Counted from the first letter of the stretch, positions 45,801-55,573 are shown. The stretch: DNA of 64,000 nucleotides from Porifericola rhodea (GCF_030506305.1 NZ_CP119421.1:984354-1048353), one strand, 5' to 3'. Made by a program: numbers and translations. The notes: generated by a model from the letters alone, not told the origin.

Positions 45801-46742
45801 ATGGATTTTGTGGCATTGGATTTTGAGACAGCCAACCACCAGCGAGAGAGTGTTTGTGAAATTGGTATTGCTATCGTAGAAGGCGGTAGTGTACAGGAGC
45901 AAAAGTCGTGGCTGGTGAAGCCTCGCAACAACTGGTTTAACAGTATGAATACCCGTATCCATGGTATAGATGCGGCAAAAGTGGCTATGGAGCCTGAGTT
46001 TGATGAGATATGGCAGCAGGTGGGCCATTATTTTGATGGGGCAAATGTTGTAGCACATAATGCCAGTTTTGATCTTAGCGTGCTGCGTCATGTGCTTAGC
46101 CAATACGATATTCCTTTTCCTGATCTTAACTATGCCTGTAGTTTGCAGGTGGCCAGACGGGCCTGGCGAGGCTTTCACTCCTACGGGCTTAGCGCCCTTT
46201 CCGAGCGGTTTGGTATTTCTCTAAACCACCACGCTGCCGGCTCTGATGCTGAAGCCAGTGCCCATATTATGCTGAAGGCGTTCTCCGATCATGGCTTATC
46301 AAAGTTTGAAGATATTGAGGAGGCTTTTGGCCTGCGGGTAGGAAAGCTTTATGCTCACGGTTATATCCCTTCCGGCCGTATCCGTCCACAAAAAAAGAAA
46401 AAGCCCAACTTACAAAGCATGACGCTGGACTTGTCCAAAGTCAGTAAGTCGCACCCCCTCTATGGCAAGTCAGTGGTTTTTACCGGCTCACTCAAAAGTA
46501 TGTCGAGGGCAGAGGCGCAAAAATGTGTGATAGAAGCCGGTGGACACTCTACCAATTTTGTAGATGACCGTACCAACTACCTGGTGCTGAGCGAACGCAT
46601 CTTTTTAAATATAGAAAACGGGGTAAGTAATAATAAAGTCAAACAGGCCAGAAGTCTTTCTTCGCAGGGTACTCAGGTCTGCCTTATTTCTGAAAACGAG
46701 TTCTTAAATCTGCTGAGCTATGAAGTATCAGGAGAAGCTTAA
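45801..46742 (+). CDS. DnaQ-like 3'-5' exonuclease fused to BRCT domain
   Basis: The 313-residue protein begins with FVALDFETAN, motif I of DEDDh exonucleases (Asp-7, Glu-9). Motif II is VAHNASFD near 82-91, and motif III is HHAAGSDAEAS near 147-157. A basic linker (RIRPQKKKKPN, near 194-204) leads to a BRCT domain at about 220-305, with GKSVVFTGSLKSMSRAEA and GGHSTNFVDDRTNYLV as in DNA ligase BRCTs. It should trim DNA 3' ends at repair or replication sites located through BRCT. The next gene's ATG lies 23 bases inside its 3' end, so they are translationally linked. Confidence 0.92.
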   Translation: MDFVALDFETANHQRESVCEIGIAIVEGGSVQEQKSWLVKPRNNWFNSMNTRIHGIDAAKVAMEPEFDEIWQQVGHYFDGANVVAHNASFDLSVLRHVLSQYDIPFPDLNYACSLQVARRAWRGFHSYGLSALSERFGISLNHHAAGSDAEASAHIMLKAFSDHGLSKFEDIEEAFGLRVGKLYAHGYIPSGRIRPQKKKKPNLQSMTLDLSKVSKSHPLYGKSVVFTGSLKSMSRAEAQKCVIEAGGHSTNFVDDRTNYLVLSERIFLNIENGVSNNKVKQARSLSSQGTQVCLISENEFLNLLSYEVSGEA

Positions 46743-47253
46743 GCTTTGCTCTGGGTGGCGAGCCCTTACCATACTCGGCGGCCTTGCTCTTATTAGTACG
46801 CTACTGATCTATGCCAGCCAGGCCTGGCAGCTTAATCCGGCAAGGAAGCTAGAAGGCTCTGACCTTGAACCAGCTTTGCTGGTGCTTGCTTTTACACTGC
46901 TACTGGCTTTTTTATTATTATACCTGGCCCGCTTACATATTCAGATAGATGAACAGGGTATACAGTACCGCTACTCTCCTTTTCATTTTAGAACGCAGCA
47001 GCTAAAATGGTCAGAGATACAGCAGGTATATAGCAGAAAATACAGTGCCTGGCGTGAGTTTGGAGGCTGGGGCATACGCTTTAATTTTAAAGGAAACAAA
47101 GCCTATAATGTAATGGAAGACAAGGGGCAGGCATGGGAGGTGGTAAAACTAAATGGAAAGAAAATTCTGTTCAGTACCCGTAAGCCTCAGGAAGTCAGCC
47201 AGTTTCTTGAACAGCTTTCTGCCAAAGGAGGCCCTCTACCATTGCATAACTGA
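46720..47253 (+). CDS. Small membrane protein, PH-like domain
   Basis: The 177-residue protein has two membrane helices (about 16-34 and 48-68), then a soluble domain beginning LHIQIDEQGIQYRYSPFHF. That domain has LKWSEIQQVYSRKYSAW and ILFSTRKPQEVSQFLEQL, a pattern common in small PH-like/DUF6141-type proteins. I cannot give a function. The start overlaps the exonuclease gene by 23 bp. GatB follows 44 bp later. Confidence 0.7.
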   Translation: MKYQEKLKLCSGWRALTILGGLALISTLLIYASQAWQLNPARKLEGSDLEPALLVLAFTLLLAFLLLYLARLHIQIDEQGIQYRYSPFHFRTQQLKWSEIQQVYSRKYSAWREFGGWGIRFNFKGNKAYNVMEDKGQAWEVVKLNGKKILFSTRKPQEVSQFLEQLSAKGGPLPLHN

Positions 47254-47297
47254 CAGAAAAAAACGTAAGTTTGCAAAAAAAGCTACATTAGCGTATC

Positions 47298-48752
47298 ATG
47301 TTGGATAAAAGTACCCGAGCAAAATATACGGTGGTTGTAGGACTGGAAGTACACGCCCAGCTACAGACCAAAAGCAAAATTTTTTCATCAGATGTTAACC
47401 AGTACGGAGCCTCTCCAAACACCAATATCAGTGCCATTACGCTTGGGCACCCCGGTACGCTGCCTCGTATTAACAAAGAAGTAATTGAGTACGCCATTCG
47501 CATGGGCCTTGCCTGCGGCTCTGAGATTACCCGCTACAACATATTTGACCGTAAAAATTATTTCTACCCAGACCTGCCTAAAGGCTACCAGATTATGCAG
47601 GACAAAACTCCTATCTGCATGGGGGGCGGCGTGCATATACGTGTAGAGGACGAAGAAAAAACCATACAGCTTCACCATATACACCTGGAAGAAGATGCCG
47701 GCAAGTCTATGCACCTGGACCACGAAACCGAAACACTGGTAGACTTTAACCGTGCAGGTGTACCTTTGATAGAGATTGTGACCAACCCTGACATACGTAG
47801 CTCTGAGGAAGCCGCAGCAATGCTTACCGAAATACGCAAGCTGGTACGCTATCTGGATATCTGCGATGGTAATATGGAGGAAGGCTCTATGCGCTGCGAC
47901 GCCAATGTGTCGGTTATGCTGAACGAGGCTAGCGAGTATGGCAAAAAGGTAGAAGTAAAGAACATGAACTCTATCCGAAATGTGCAGCGTGCTATAGACT
48001 ATGAGGTGGAGCGTCAGATTATGCTGCTGGAAGAAGGGCAGAGTATCGCTTCGGAAACACGTCTCTTCAATGCTGACAATGGCAAAACATATGGTATGCG
48101 TACCAAAGAAGAGCTCAACGACTACCGCTATTTTCCCGAACCGGACCTGAGCCCTTTGGTAGTGTCAGAAGAGTGGCTGGCAAAAATTAAAGCGGGTATG
48201 CCTGCCTTGCCACACGAACTCTGGAAAAAATTCGTTGATTTGTATGGTCTGCCAGCTTATGATGCCGAAGTGCTTACCGAGACCAGGGCAATGGCCACTT
48301 ATTTTGAGGAGGTCTGCCAGCATACTAAGAATTACAAGGCAGCGTCTAACTGGATGATGGGCCCAGTCAAGTCTTACCTCAACGATAGCTCTGTCAGCAT
48401 AGAGAAGATGCCGCTAAGTCCGAGCCGATTGGCTGCACTTACTGAGCTGGTAGCTGCTGATAAAGTAAGCTTTGCGATAGCTTCACAGAAGGTTTTTCCT
48501 CGCATGCTGGAGGAGCAAGATAAAACCCCTGCCCAGTTGGCAGAAGAAATGAACCTGATCCATGAAAGTGGCTCCGATCAGATACAACCCCTGGTAGAAG
48601 AGGTTCTGGCTGCATTCCCTCAGAAAGTGGAGCAGTACCGTAAAGGTAAAAAAGGCTTACTGGGCATGTTTATGGGTGAAGTTATGAAAAGAAGTGGTGG
48701 TAAGGCCAACCCTAAAGTAGCTAATGAACTACTTCGAAAAGAATTAGATTGA
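47298..48752 (+). CDS. gatB: Asp-tRNA(Asn)/Glu-tRNA(Gln) amidotransferase subunit B
   Basis: The 484-residue protein has the GatB signature from its N-terminus: VVGLEVHAQLQTKSKIFSSD, then ALGHPGTLP-type ITLGHPGTLPRIN, DRKNYFYPDLPKGYQI, DFNRAGVPLIEIV and EEGSMRCDANVSV. The C-terminal GatB/YqeY tail domain is present (KVAFAIASQ-like, then FMGEVMKRSGGKANPKVANE). GatB binds mischarged tRNA and, with GatA and GatC, turns Glu-tRNA(Gln) or Asp-tRNA(Asn) into Gln- or Asn-tRNA. Length is normal. GatA and GatC are not adjacent, as is usual in Bacteroidota. Confidence 0.97.
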   Translation: MLDKSTRAKYTVVVGLEVHAQLQTKSKIFSSDVNQYGASPNTNISAITLGHPGTLPRINKEVIEYAIRMGLACGSEITRYNIFDRKNYFYPDLPKGYQIMQDKTPICMGGGVHIRVEDEEKTIQLHHIHLEEDAGKSMHLDHETETLVDFNRAGVPLIEIVTNPDIRSSEEAAAMLTEIRKLVRYLDICDGNMEEGSMRCDANVSVMLNEASEYGKKVEVKNMNSIRNVQRAIDYEVERQIMLLEEGQSIASETRLFNADNGKTYGMRTKEELNDYRYFPEPDLSPLVVSEEWLAKIKAGMPALPHELWKKFVDLYGLPAYDAEVLTETRAMATYFEEVCQHTKNYKAASNWMMGPVKSYLNDSSVSIEKMPLSPSRLAALTELVAADKVSFAIASQKVFPRMLEEQDKTPAQLAEEMNLIHESGSDQIQPLVEEVLAAFPQKVEQYRKGKKGLLGMFMGEVMKRSGGKANPKVANELLRKELD

Positions 48753-48780
48753 TCTAACAGACATTGAATCTAAACAACTT

Positions 48781-49923
48781 ATGAGATTTTTAAAATATTG
48801 TAGTATTACAGTCTTAAGTGTATCTCTGTTTTCGGCTTGCTCGACCGGCAAATCATCCGATGAGGCTACTCCTATAGAGAAAAACGGACATGTGCAGATT
48901 AAGGGTAGCATCAAGCACCCCTCCGATAAGGGTTTTGTAGTACTGGAGAAAATAGGGCAGGATAATATTGATGTAGTAGATACTTTGATGGTATCTAGCG
49001 ACAGTACTTTCCGCTACAGCCTGGAAAACAAAACGCCCGGCTTTTATCGCCTCAACTTATACGACAAGCAATACGTCAACCTGATACTGGATAAAGAGGA
49101 TGTAAGTATAGAAGCGGATGGCAACCGTCCGGATGGGTTTGTTAAGGTTAGTGGTTCTACAGATACCGACTACTTTTACGAAGTCAACGAACTGATGCGT
49201 GAATTTCAGCAGAAAGTAAACGAGCTCAATGCAGATTTTATGAAGGCACGTGCCGATGAAGATATGGAAGCTATGGAGTCTGTAGACAGTCGCTACCAAA
49301 GCCTGGAGAAAGAGAACGCGGATAAGCTGAAGGCCAAAATTGACGAGATGGGGACTTCTATTGCCGCTTTCTATGCCGTTAACTTTCTGGATGCTGAAAA
49401 GCAGTTTGCCTACCTAAGCGAACTGGCAGAAAGATTTAAGAAGAACCTACCAGACTCACGTTATACGCAGCAGTTTGTAGAGCAGGTGGAAGAGCTAAGT
49501 AAGCTGGCTATAGGACAACAAGCTCCTGACATTGCACTACCCAACCCTAAAGGTGATACGGTAAAACTCTCTTCGCTAAGAGGTAATTATGTAATGATTG
49601 ACTTCTGGGCAGCCTGGTGTAAACCCTGCCGTATGGAAAACCCCAATGTTGTGCGTCTCTACAAAAAGTACAAAGATCAAGGCTTTGAGATTTACGGCGT
49701 TTCGCTGGACAGAACTAAGCAGGACTGGGTAGAAGCCATTAAAGATGATCAATTAGGATGGACTCACGTGTCTGACTTAAAGTATTTTGACTCAGAAGCT
49801 GCCGCCTTATATAATATTAATGCAATCCCGGCTACTATTCTCCTAGACAAAGAGGGTAACATTATTGCTAAAAACCTGAGAGGCAAATCTTTAGAAAAAA
49901 AGCTAGAAGAAATCTTCGGTTAG
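48781..49923 (+). CDS. TlpA-like thioredoxin lipoprotein with DUF4369 domain
   Basis: The 380-residue protein has a lipobox LFSAC with Cys-20. A DUF4369-like domain at about 36-135 and a charged helical region at about 135-245 precede a thioredoxin fold at about 240-380. IDFWAAWCKPCRMENP carries the CxxC pair (Cys-280, Cys-283), and NAIPATILLD has the cis-Pro. Such proteins act in the periplasm as disulfide reductases or in cytochrome c maturation. The gene begins 28 bp after gatB in the same direction, and a terminator follows. Confidence 0.92.
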   Translation: MRFLKYCSITVLSVSLFSACSTGKSSDEATPIEKNGHVQIKGSIKHPSDKGFVVLEKIGQDNIDVVDTLMVSSDSTFRYSLENKTPGFYRLNLYDKQYVNLILDKEDVSIEADGNRPDGFVKVSGSTDTDYFYEVNELMREFQQKVNELNADFMKARADEDMEAMESVDSRYQSLEKENADKLKAKIDEMGTSIAAFYAVNFLDAEKQFAYLSELAERFKKNLPDSRYTQQFVEQVEELSKLAIGQQAPDIALPNPKGDTVKLSSLRGNYVMIDFWAAWCKPCRMENPNVVRLYKKYKDQGFEIYGVSLDRTKQDWVEAIKDDQLGWTHVSDLKYFDSEAAALYNINAIPATILLDKEGNIIAKNLRGKSLEKKLEEIFG

Positions 49924-49954
49924 GCAAAAGCATCATATTCTTACATATCAATAT

Positions 49955-49981
49955 CCTGGCCCTTAGGGTCTGGTTTTTTTT
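49955..49981 (+). terminator. Intrinsic terminator after the TlpA-like gene
   Basis: CCTGGCCC-TTA-GGGTCTGG forms a short stem with one mismatch and one G-T pair, followed by eight T. It lies 32 bases past the stop codon and would end the exonuclease-gatB-tlpA transcript. Confidence 0.75.
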
Positions 49982-50170
49982 GAACAAAAATACCCCTGTA
50001 TACTTTACATTACGTTATAACTATACTATTATTAATTCCTGAGTATTGATAGCAAAACCCTACGATACCACTAAAACATTACATACACAGCCTTTTCCAA
50101 ATCTACTTAACATGAGAAATAGACCTTTCTTCGTTTGTATTGGTATGATATTTCTCCCTATTTTTTCACT

Positions 50171-50548
50171 ATGAAAGTACTCATGATTGACGACAACGAG
50201 CTGGACTTGCTGATTAGTCGCAAGCTCATATCTAAACAGGTAAGCCAACTTGAGTTTACTGAGTTTACCAGTGCCGCACAGGCACTTACTTATCTGGAAG
50301 AGCAGCAGGAAAATGAATTTGATATTATCCTGCTAGACCTGAATATGCCTGAAATGAACGGTTGGGACTTTCTGGAAGAATATCAAAAACTGAGCGTACA
50401 TAAGTCTAATGTGTATATTCTGACATCATCACTGGATACCAGAGACAAATTGCGCTCCAAAGAGTATGAAGTTGTTAAAGGCTATTTTGACAAGCCTCTG
50501 AAAAATAATTATATCGCAGAAATTATAGACTCTCATCAGATTCATTAA
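50171..50548 (+). CDS. Single-domain response regulator (CheY-like)
   Basis: I chose the ATG at 50171; the frame extends upstream to a TTG at 50135, but the receiver fold starts exactly at MKVLMIDDNELD. The 125-residue product has the acidic pair Asp-7/Asp-8, phospho-acceptor Asp-56 in LLDLNMPEMNG, the conserved Thr/Ser in YILTSS and Lys in FDKPL near 107. There is no output domain, so it works through protein contacts. It stands between the TlpA-like gene and the small glycan locus with no kinase next to it. The hybrid kinase at 40772-44029 is one possible partner, but this is conjecture. Confidence 0.92.
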   Translation: MKVLMIDDNELDLLISRKLISKQVSQLEFTEFTSAAQALTYLEEQQENEFDIILLDLNMPEMNGWDFLEEYQKLSVHKSNVYILTSSLDTRDKLRSKEYEVVKGYFDKPLKNNYIAEIIDSHQIH

Positions 50549-51001
50549 GTGTAGGATCATCATCCCACCGTCATAAGTAAAGCTCAGACTCAAATACAAT
50601 TCCGAAGAAGGCAAACTATAAAATGTTAAGGCTATCAAAATAATTCGGCACCCTTTTTTCTCTATTCATTTTGACTTACCATAATTCTGAAAAACAATTC
50701 AGAACATTACTCTCCTCCTTTTACTCCTTTTCTTATTAATTTTTAATGTTCCTGTTTTGTAGGCTAATAGTATTACCCATCTGAAAGCAAAAAGCAGGGG
50801 TATTTTTAGTACAGCATTCGCCGCACTTAGCAGCCATACTTTCTTCTCACTTATCTTTTTTCTGTAATAGTTACTACCTGTAAAATCGCGTATCAATCAC
50901 TATTATTTTCCTATTTTTTCAAAAAGTATAAACAAAAGCCTATCTAAAAATGATCATATTCTCAGAACAACATTTTTTTTAATCTTAGTATTTTTTGAAA
51001 G
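50549..51001. other. Intergenic, no gene seen
   Basis: This AT-rich 453-bp gap precedes the glycosyltransferase pair. A 65-codon frame on the minus strand at 50699-50896 is rich in Lys/Arg and poorly supported, so I do not call it. No terminator for the response regulator and no clear promoter could be placed. Confidence 0.55.
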
Positions 51002-52096
51002 ATGAAGATCGGTATAATATCACACTTAAAATATCCCATAAAAGAACCTTTTGCGGGTGGGCTGGAAATGCATACTTATGCACTAGCTAATGGATTGATT
51101 CAAAGAGGGCATGATGTAAAGCTTTTTGCTCCTTCTGATTCGGACGTAAGCCTTAATATAGACCCAATGCACCTCAGTGCACTGGACTGTGAGTCGTTCA
51201 GAAATCATGAACCTAACCCAGACTACTTCAGTCAGCAGTTTGTGCAGGAACACCATGCGTATATGAACCTTATGCTCAGGCTGGCTAATGAAGATTTTGA
51301 TGTTATACATAATAACTCACTGAACTATGTGCCTCTTTCTATGGCCCATACCATACGCACCCCTATGATTACCACACTGCACACACCTCCTTTTTCGTGG
51401 CTGCAGAGTGCAGTATTATGCGAGCAGATGCACAAAAAAGTAAGATATACCACTGTATCTAAACAAAATGCCACATCATGGGAGCCCTATTTATCAGTAG
51501 AGGAGATTATTTACAATGGTATTGATTTAAACAAATGGCGATATAGCCCCAGAGCAGAAGAGGGTTTGGCCGTATGGTTTGGTAGAATTACTCCTGAAAA
51601 GGGCACACATCTGGCTATTCATGCTGCCCACGAGGCAGGTATGCGTATTTATCTTGCCGGACCAGTCTTTGATCAGGATTACTACGCAGAGCAGGTAAGC
51701 CCTTACCTTAATGATGATGACCGTTACCTCGGCCACCTCTCTCACCAAGAGCTTACTGAGGTAATAGGTATAGGTAGCGTCTTTTTGTGTACACCCTGCT
51801 GGGAAGAACCCTACGGATTAGTAGTAGCGGAGTCATTAGCATGTGGTACACCTGTGGCAGCATTTCGCAGAGGGGCTCTGCCGGAAATCTTAAATGAAGA
51901 TACCGGAAGGCTAGCTACACCTAACAGTATAGACGCACTGGCACAAGCCGCGAAAGAAGCGCAGAGCTTAAGCAGAGAAAATTGCAGACGGCATGCCGAA
52001 AACATCTGCTCACTGGATAGAATGGTAGACCAGTATGTATCTCTGTACGATAGCATACTTAACCCCATGGAGATTGTATGTCCGACTGCCGTATAG
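51002..52096 (+). CDS. Family 4 glycosyltransferase
   Basis: This 364-residue GT-B protein has the acceptor loop KEPFAGGLEMHTYALANGL at about 17-35, then IHNNSLNYVPLS and TTLHTPPF. The donor half carries AVWFGRITPEKGTHLAIHAA and the E-x7-E motif in VVAESLACGTPVAAFRRG near 277-294. It is a cytoplasmic retaining transferase. The next glycosyltransferase gene starts 19 bp inside its 3' end, so the two are co-expressed and probably act on the same product. Confidence 0.92.
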   Translation: MKIGIISHLKYPIKEPFAGGLEMHTYALANGLIQRGHDVKLFAPSDSDVSLNIDPMHLSALDCESFRNHEPNPDYFSQQFVQEHHAYMNLMLRLANEDFDVIHNNSLNYVPLSMAHTIRTPMITTLHTPPFSWLQSAVLCEQMHKKVRYTTVSKQNATSWEPYLSVEEIIYNGIDLNKWRYSPRAEEGLAVWFGRITPEKGTHLAIHAAHEAGMRIYLAGPVFDQDYYAEQVSPYLNDDDRYLGHLSHQELTEVIGIGSVFLCTPCWEEPYGLVVAESLACGTPVAAFRRGALPEILNEDTGRLATPNSIDALAQAAKEAQSLSRENCRRHAENICSLDRMVDQYVSLYDSILNPMEIVCPTAV

Positions 52097-53151
52097 GTTT
52101 TTATGTGCATCATCACGGACAGGGCCATGCCAACCGTACGCGTGAGATTGCTCGTCAACTAGAAGCAGAAGTCTACCTTTTTGGGTCAGATTTATCACTA
52201 TTTTCTGCTCCACAGGATGAGCGATTTGTAAAGGTACACCTCCCTTCGGATGTAGATGAACGCAAAGCCGTGAAGGAAGACTGGCCTGAAGCTCTACATT
52301 ATGCTCCTTTAGGTATCAAAGGCATAAGAGAAAGAACGCACTTGCTTACCCGGTATTTTGACCAGTTTAATATTGATTTGCTGGTGGTAGACGTATCTGT
52401 AGAGATTGCCATGCTAGCTCGTTTATGTGGTGTACCTACGATTTATATGCGCCAACATGGCTACCGAACAGATGCCGCACATTGTATGGCTTTTGAAAGT
52501 GCCAGCTCACTACTGGCACCTTATCCGGCAGACTGGGATGAGCCTGATATGCCGGCCTGGGTAAGGCAAAAAACATTTTATGCAGGTGGCTTCAGCCGCT
52601 TTAGTACTCATTCTCTTACGAAGGATGAAGCCCGTACCCAGTTGGAGATGGAAGAAGCAAAACCCTATGCGGTACTGATGAGTGGTTTTGGTGGCTCAGG
52701 AGACTGGTATAAAAAACTAAAACAAACTGCAGAAGAAAACAGCGAGTGGCAATGGTGGGTACTAGGACCAGTGCCTGCCAGTGCGTCGGCTCCTTCAAAC
52801 TTGAAATTCTGGGGTATACAGAACGATCCCTATCCTTTTTTGAGAGGGGCAGATGTAGTCATTGCTGCTGCTGGTAACAACACCGTTATGGAAGTAGCTC
52901 AGTTGCAGGCACATTATATCTGTTTGGCAGAAGAACGCCCATTTCAGGAGCAGCACAGTAAAGCCAAAATATTGCAGCAAAAAAATGCTGCTCTGGTGTT
53001 GGATGCCTGGCCAGAGGCAGAGCAGTGGCCTTACTATTTAAAGCGAGTTATGGAGACTGATACAGAGGCTCTTGGGCAAATTATAAATGAAGGAGCTGCT
53101 CAAAAAGCAGCTCAGCATATTTTGGAGCAAGCACTAAGCCTGAAGGTATAA
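52078..53151 (+). CDS. MurG/MGT-like GT-B glycosyltransferase
   Basis: The 357-residue protein begins GFYVHHHGQGHANRTREIA, a His-rich variant of the G-x-G-H-x-x-R acceptor loop of GT28/GT1-type enzymes. The donor half has LMSGFGGSGDWYKKL and the C-terminal block VVIAAAGNNTVMEVAQLQ followed by ERPFQEQHSKAKIL, as in MurG-like enzymes. The substrate is unknown, possibly a lipid-linked or nucleotide-linked sugar. It overlaps the previous glycosyltransferase gene and faces the GT2 gene with only 7 bp between stop codons. Confidence 0.82.
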   Translation: MSDCRIGFYVHHHGQGHANRTREIARQLEAEVYLFGSDLSLFSAPQDERFVKVHLPSDVDERKAVKEDWPEALHYAPLGIKGIRERTHLLTRYFDQFNIDLLVVDVSVEIAMLARLCGVPTIYMRQHGYRTDAAHCMAFESASSLLAPYPADWDEPDMPAWVRQKTFYAGGFSRFSTHSLTKDEARTQLEMEEAKPYAVLMSGFGGSGDWYKKLKQTAEENSEWQWWVLGPVPASASAPSNLKFWGIQNDPYPFLRGADVVIAAAGNNTVMEVAQLQAHYICLAEERPFQEQHSKAKILQQKNAALVLDAWPEAEQWPYYLKRVMETDTEALGQIINEGAAQKAAQHILEQALSLKV

Positions 53152-53158
53152 ATAGCTG

Positions 53159-54022
53159 CTAAAAACCTGCAGGAGCTTCGTGGTAGGCGGCTTTTACTTC
53201 TTCATCAGATGGATGGCGGATAATTTCAATGGTGCTACTTTTTTTGTTCCAGCTGATTAGTTTTAGTTCGGCAAAAGCCTGGAGCCAGGCATCCATAGGC
53301 CATATGTTCCACTTTTCGTAAAACCTCCGGGCATTAACAATGATGTCTTTAAAGTGCTGAAGTGGCGGACGATATACGGGGTGGTGCTGATGATAAGCTC
53401 TGGCCTGCCCCAAAACGAAAGGGATGTCAAGCTTACGAGCCATAAAAGCAAAGTCGGTATCTTCTGCTCCATACCCCTGATATTGTGTATCAAAGCCATT
53501 TATCTGTGCAAAGAGATGTTTGCTTATACTAAAATTAAGAGACCAGAAGAGTTCATACGCCTGCTCTATTCTCCATAAACGGGAAATTTTAGGACGTCTG
53601 GGATGTGCTACAGCAACCTCTCTAAGCATGCTCATGTTCCATGTACCATGTGTAAAGGCCGGAGGCAGATACATAATTTCTCCCATAACCAAAGCCTCAG
53701 TTTGCTGTTGAATGGAGAGGTAATTTGATATCAGATCAGGCGCTGAAATACAATCTACGTCCAAAAATACCAGCAAGTCGTGTGATGCGTGAGCGGCTCC
53801 CATATTACGAGCGGCAGCCAGAGGAATCTTAGTAGCTTCTGATTTAATATGGAACTGCTTTAGCGGTATAGAAGTAGGTGGCAGATCATAAAACTCTGAT
53901 TCATTCATGTATATAATGATTAACTCTGAGGGAAAAACATTTGATTGATTAAGCCCTAAAACGAGGTTATACAAATGCTTTTTTCGGCTATGAACCAGGG
54001 TAACTAAACTGATAGATTTCAT
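53159..54022 (-). CDS. Family 2 glycosyltransferase with GT7-like C-terminal part
   Basis: The 287-residue protein opens SLVTLVHSRKKHLYNLVLG. A metal-binding DVDCISAPDLISNYL lies near 92-106. The galactosyltransferase-type region GFDTQYQGYGAEDTDFAFMA near 195-214 contains the E-D-x-D catalytic pattern seen in GT7/chondroitin-polymerase-like enzymes. It is the only minus-strand gene in this small locus and shares a 48-bp divergent promoter region with the first MFS gene. It likely adds a hexose or hexosamine. Confidence 0.88.
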   Translation of the reverse strand: MKSISLVTLVHSRKKHLYNLVLGLNQSNVFPSELIIIYMNESEFYDLPPTSIPLKQFHIKSEATKIPLAAARNMGAAHASHDLLVFLDVDCISAPDLISNYLSIQQQTEALVMGEIMYLPPAFTHGTWNMSMLREVAVAHPRRPKISRLWRIEQAYELFWSLNFSISKHLFAQINGFDTQYQGYGAEDTDFAFMARKLDIPFVLGQARAYHQHHPVYRPPLQHFKDIIVNARRFYEKWNIWPMDAWLQAFAELKLISWNKKSSTIEIIRHPSDEEVKAAYHEAPAGF

Positions 54023-54070
54023 ATAAGATTAAAAAGTGTTACGGAATAATAGATAGGTAATTTAAGCTAA

Positions 54071-55573
54071 ATGTTTTCACTTTCTACAAAAACTACATTA
54101 ACTGCTCAGGAGCAAGAAAAAGGTCTTAAATGGGTACTTAGGGATGGTGTTGCTTCTCAGGCCATGCTAACTTTAACCGGAGGAGCTTTCTTGGTAGCTT
54201 ACGCCTTAAAACTGGGCGCATCCAACGCACAGATTGGTTTTCTGGCTGCCATTCCTACGCTCTCAAATATTTTTCAGCTGCTATCTATTCGCCTGGTAGA
54301 GCGCTATACCAATCGCCGGAAGACTATTGTATACTCACTTTTGGTAGGTCGCTTCGCTTTTTTTATTATGGCTGTAATCCCATTTTTAAATGTGGGTTAT
54401 CCGGTGGTTCTGCTTATTACTGCTGCTGCATTACTACAAAGCCTGGCAGCAATATCTGCCGGGTGCTGGTCGTCATGGATGCGCGACCTGATCCCTTCTG
54501 ACCAGACTGGTACATTTTTTTCAAAGCGCATGCGTGTTTCGCAAGCTGTAGGGGTAGGTCTTAGCCTGCTAATAGCACTGGCACTGGATTATATTAAAGC
54601 ATTCTACCCCGAGCAGGAAGTTGCTTCTTATGCCCTACTCTTTCTTTTAGGAGGCTTAGTAGGTTATGCGGGTATATTTTTCCTTGCCCAAACTCCTGAA
54701 CCTCAGGCGAGCATAGCCCACATTCGCTTTAAAGATATGTTAAAACTCCCGTTTCAACACCGTCCGTTCAGAAACCTGATTTGGTACAATGGGTTATGGA
54801 ATTTCTCTACTAATCTGGCCGCTCCTTTCTTCACCGTATACTTACTTCAAAGGTTAAATTATAGCGTATCTATCGTAATTGTGCTTACTGTTATTAGCCA
54901 AATCACTACTATCGTAAGCCTGAGGCTATGGGGCAAATACGCTGACCAGTATAGTTTTAAGGTAATTCTGGGTATTTGCGCACCTCTTTACCTTTTTGGG
55001 GTTTTAGGATGGACTTTCACTACTTTACCTCAAAAACATTTGTTTACTTTTCCTCTACTCATTTTGCTTCATTTGCTAATGGGCTTCGCGAGTGGAGGTA
55101 CCGGACTTGCTGCCAGTGGAATAGGACTTAAACTGGCCCCTAAAGAGCAGTCCGTCGTATACTTATCTGTTATCAGTATGACGAATGCTGTCACTGCGGG
55201 TGTAGCTCCTATTATAGGCGGACTACTCGCAGATTTTTTTGTATCTCAGGAACTGTCTCTGGTACTAAGCTGGAAAGGAACTACACGCAATACAGTTATA
55301 CAGGCGCTTAACTTACAGGCACTGGACTTCTTTTTTGTATTTGCTTTCTTCTTCGGACTGCTGGCGCTCTATCGTTTGGGATTTATTCAGGAAGAAGGAG
55401 ATGTAGAGGAAAAGGTATTATTGCAGGAAATACGCTATGAATTACAAAAAGAAATGAAAAACTTATCTACCATCACCGGTGCGCGTGCCATGATTAAACT
55501 GCCTGCAACTCTGTTTCAGTCTCTTAGCAGCAGATATGCTGAGCACAAAACAAGAAGAGAAAAATCATCTTAA
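54071..55573 (+). CDS. MFS transporter (paralogue 1)
   Basis: The 500-residue protein has about twelve membrane segments from residue 29 to 460. The first loop between helices 2 and 3 has RLVERYTNRRKTIV, an MFS A-motif variant, and CWSSWMRDLIPSDQTGTFFSKR is shared nearly word for word with the next gene. A charged cytoplasmic tail follows (about 460-500). The substrate is unknown; the nearby glycosyltransferases suggest a sugar-containing molecule. The start at 54071 lies 48 bp from the divergent GT2 gene. Confidence 0.88.
   Translation: MFSLSTKTTLTAQEQEKGLKWVLRDGVASQAMLTLTGGAFLVAYALKLGASNAQIGFLAAIPTLSNIFQLLSIRLVERYTNRRKTIVYSLLVGRFAFFIMAVIPFLNVGYPVVLLITAAALLQSLAAISAGCWSSWMRDLIPSDQTGTFFSKRMRVSQAVGVGLSLLIALALDYIKAFYPEQEVASYALLFLLGGLVGYAGIFFLAQTPEPQASIAHIRFKDMLKLPFQHRPFRNLIWYNGLWNFSTNLAAPFFTVYLLQRLNYSVSIVIVLTVISQITTIVSLRLWGKYADQYSFKVILGICAPLYLFGVLGWTFTTLPQKHLFTFPLLILLHLLMGFASGGTGLAASGIGLKLAPKEQSVVYLSVISMTNAVTAGVAPIIGGLLADFFVSQELSLVLSWKGTTRNTVIQALNLQALDFFFVFAFFFGLLALYRLGFIQEEGDVEEKVLLQEIRYELQKEMKNLSTITGARAMIKLPATLFQSLSSRYAEHKTRREKSS

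Noticed and set aside
50699-50896. A 65-codon minus-strand frame with a hydrophobic middle and a Lys/Arg-rich tail
   Set aside because: There is no recognisable family, start context or conserved neighbour, and the base composition is like intergenic sequence.
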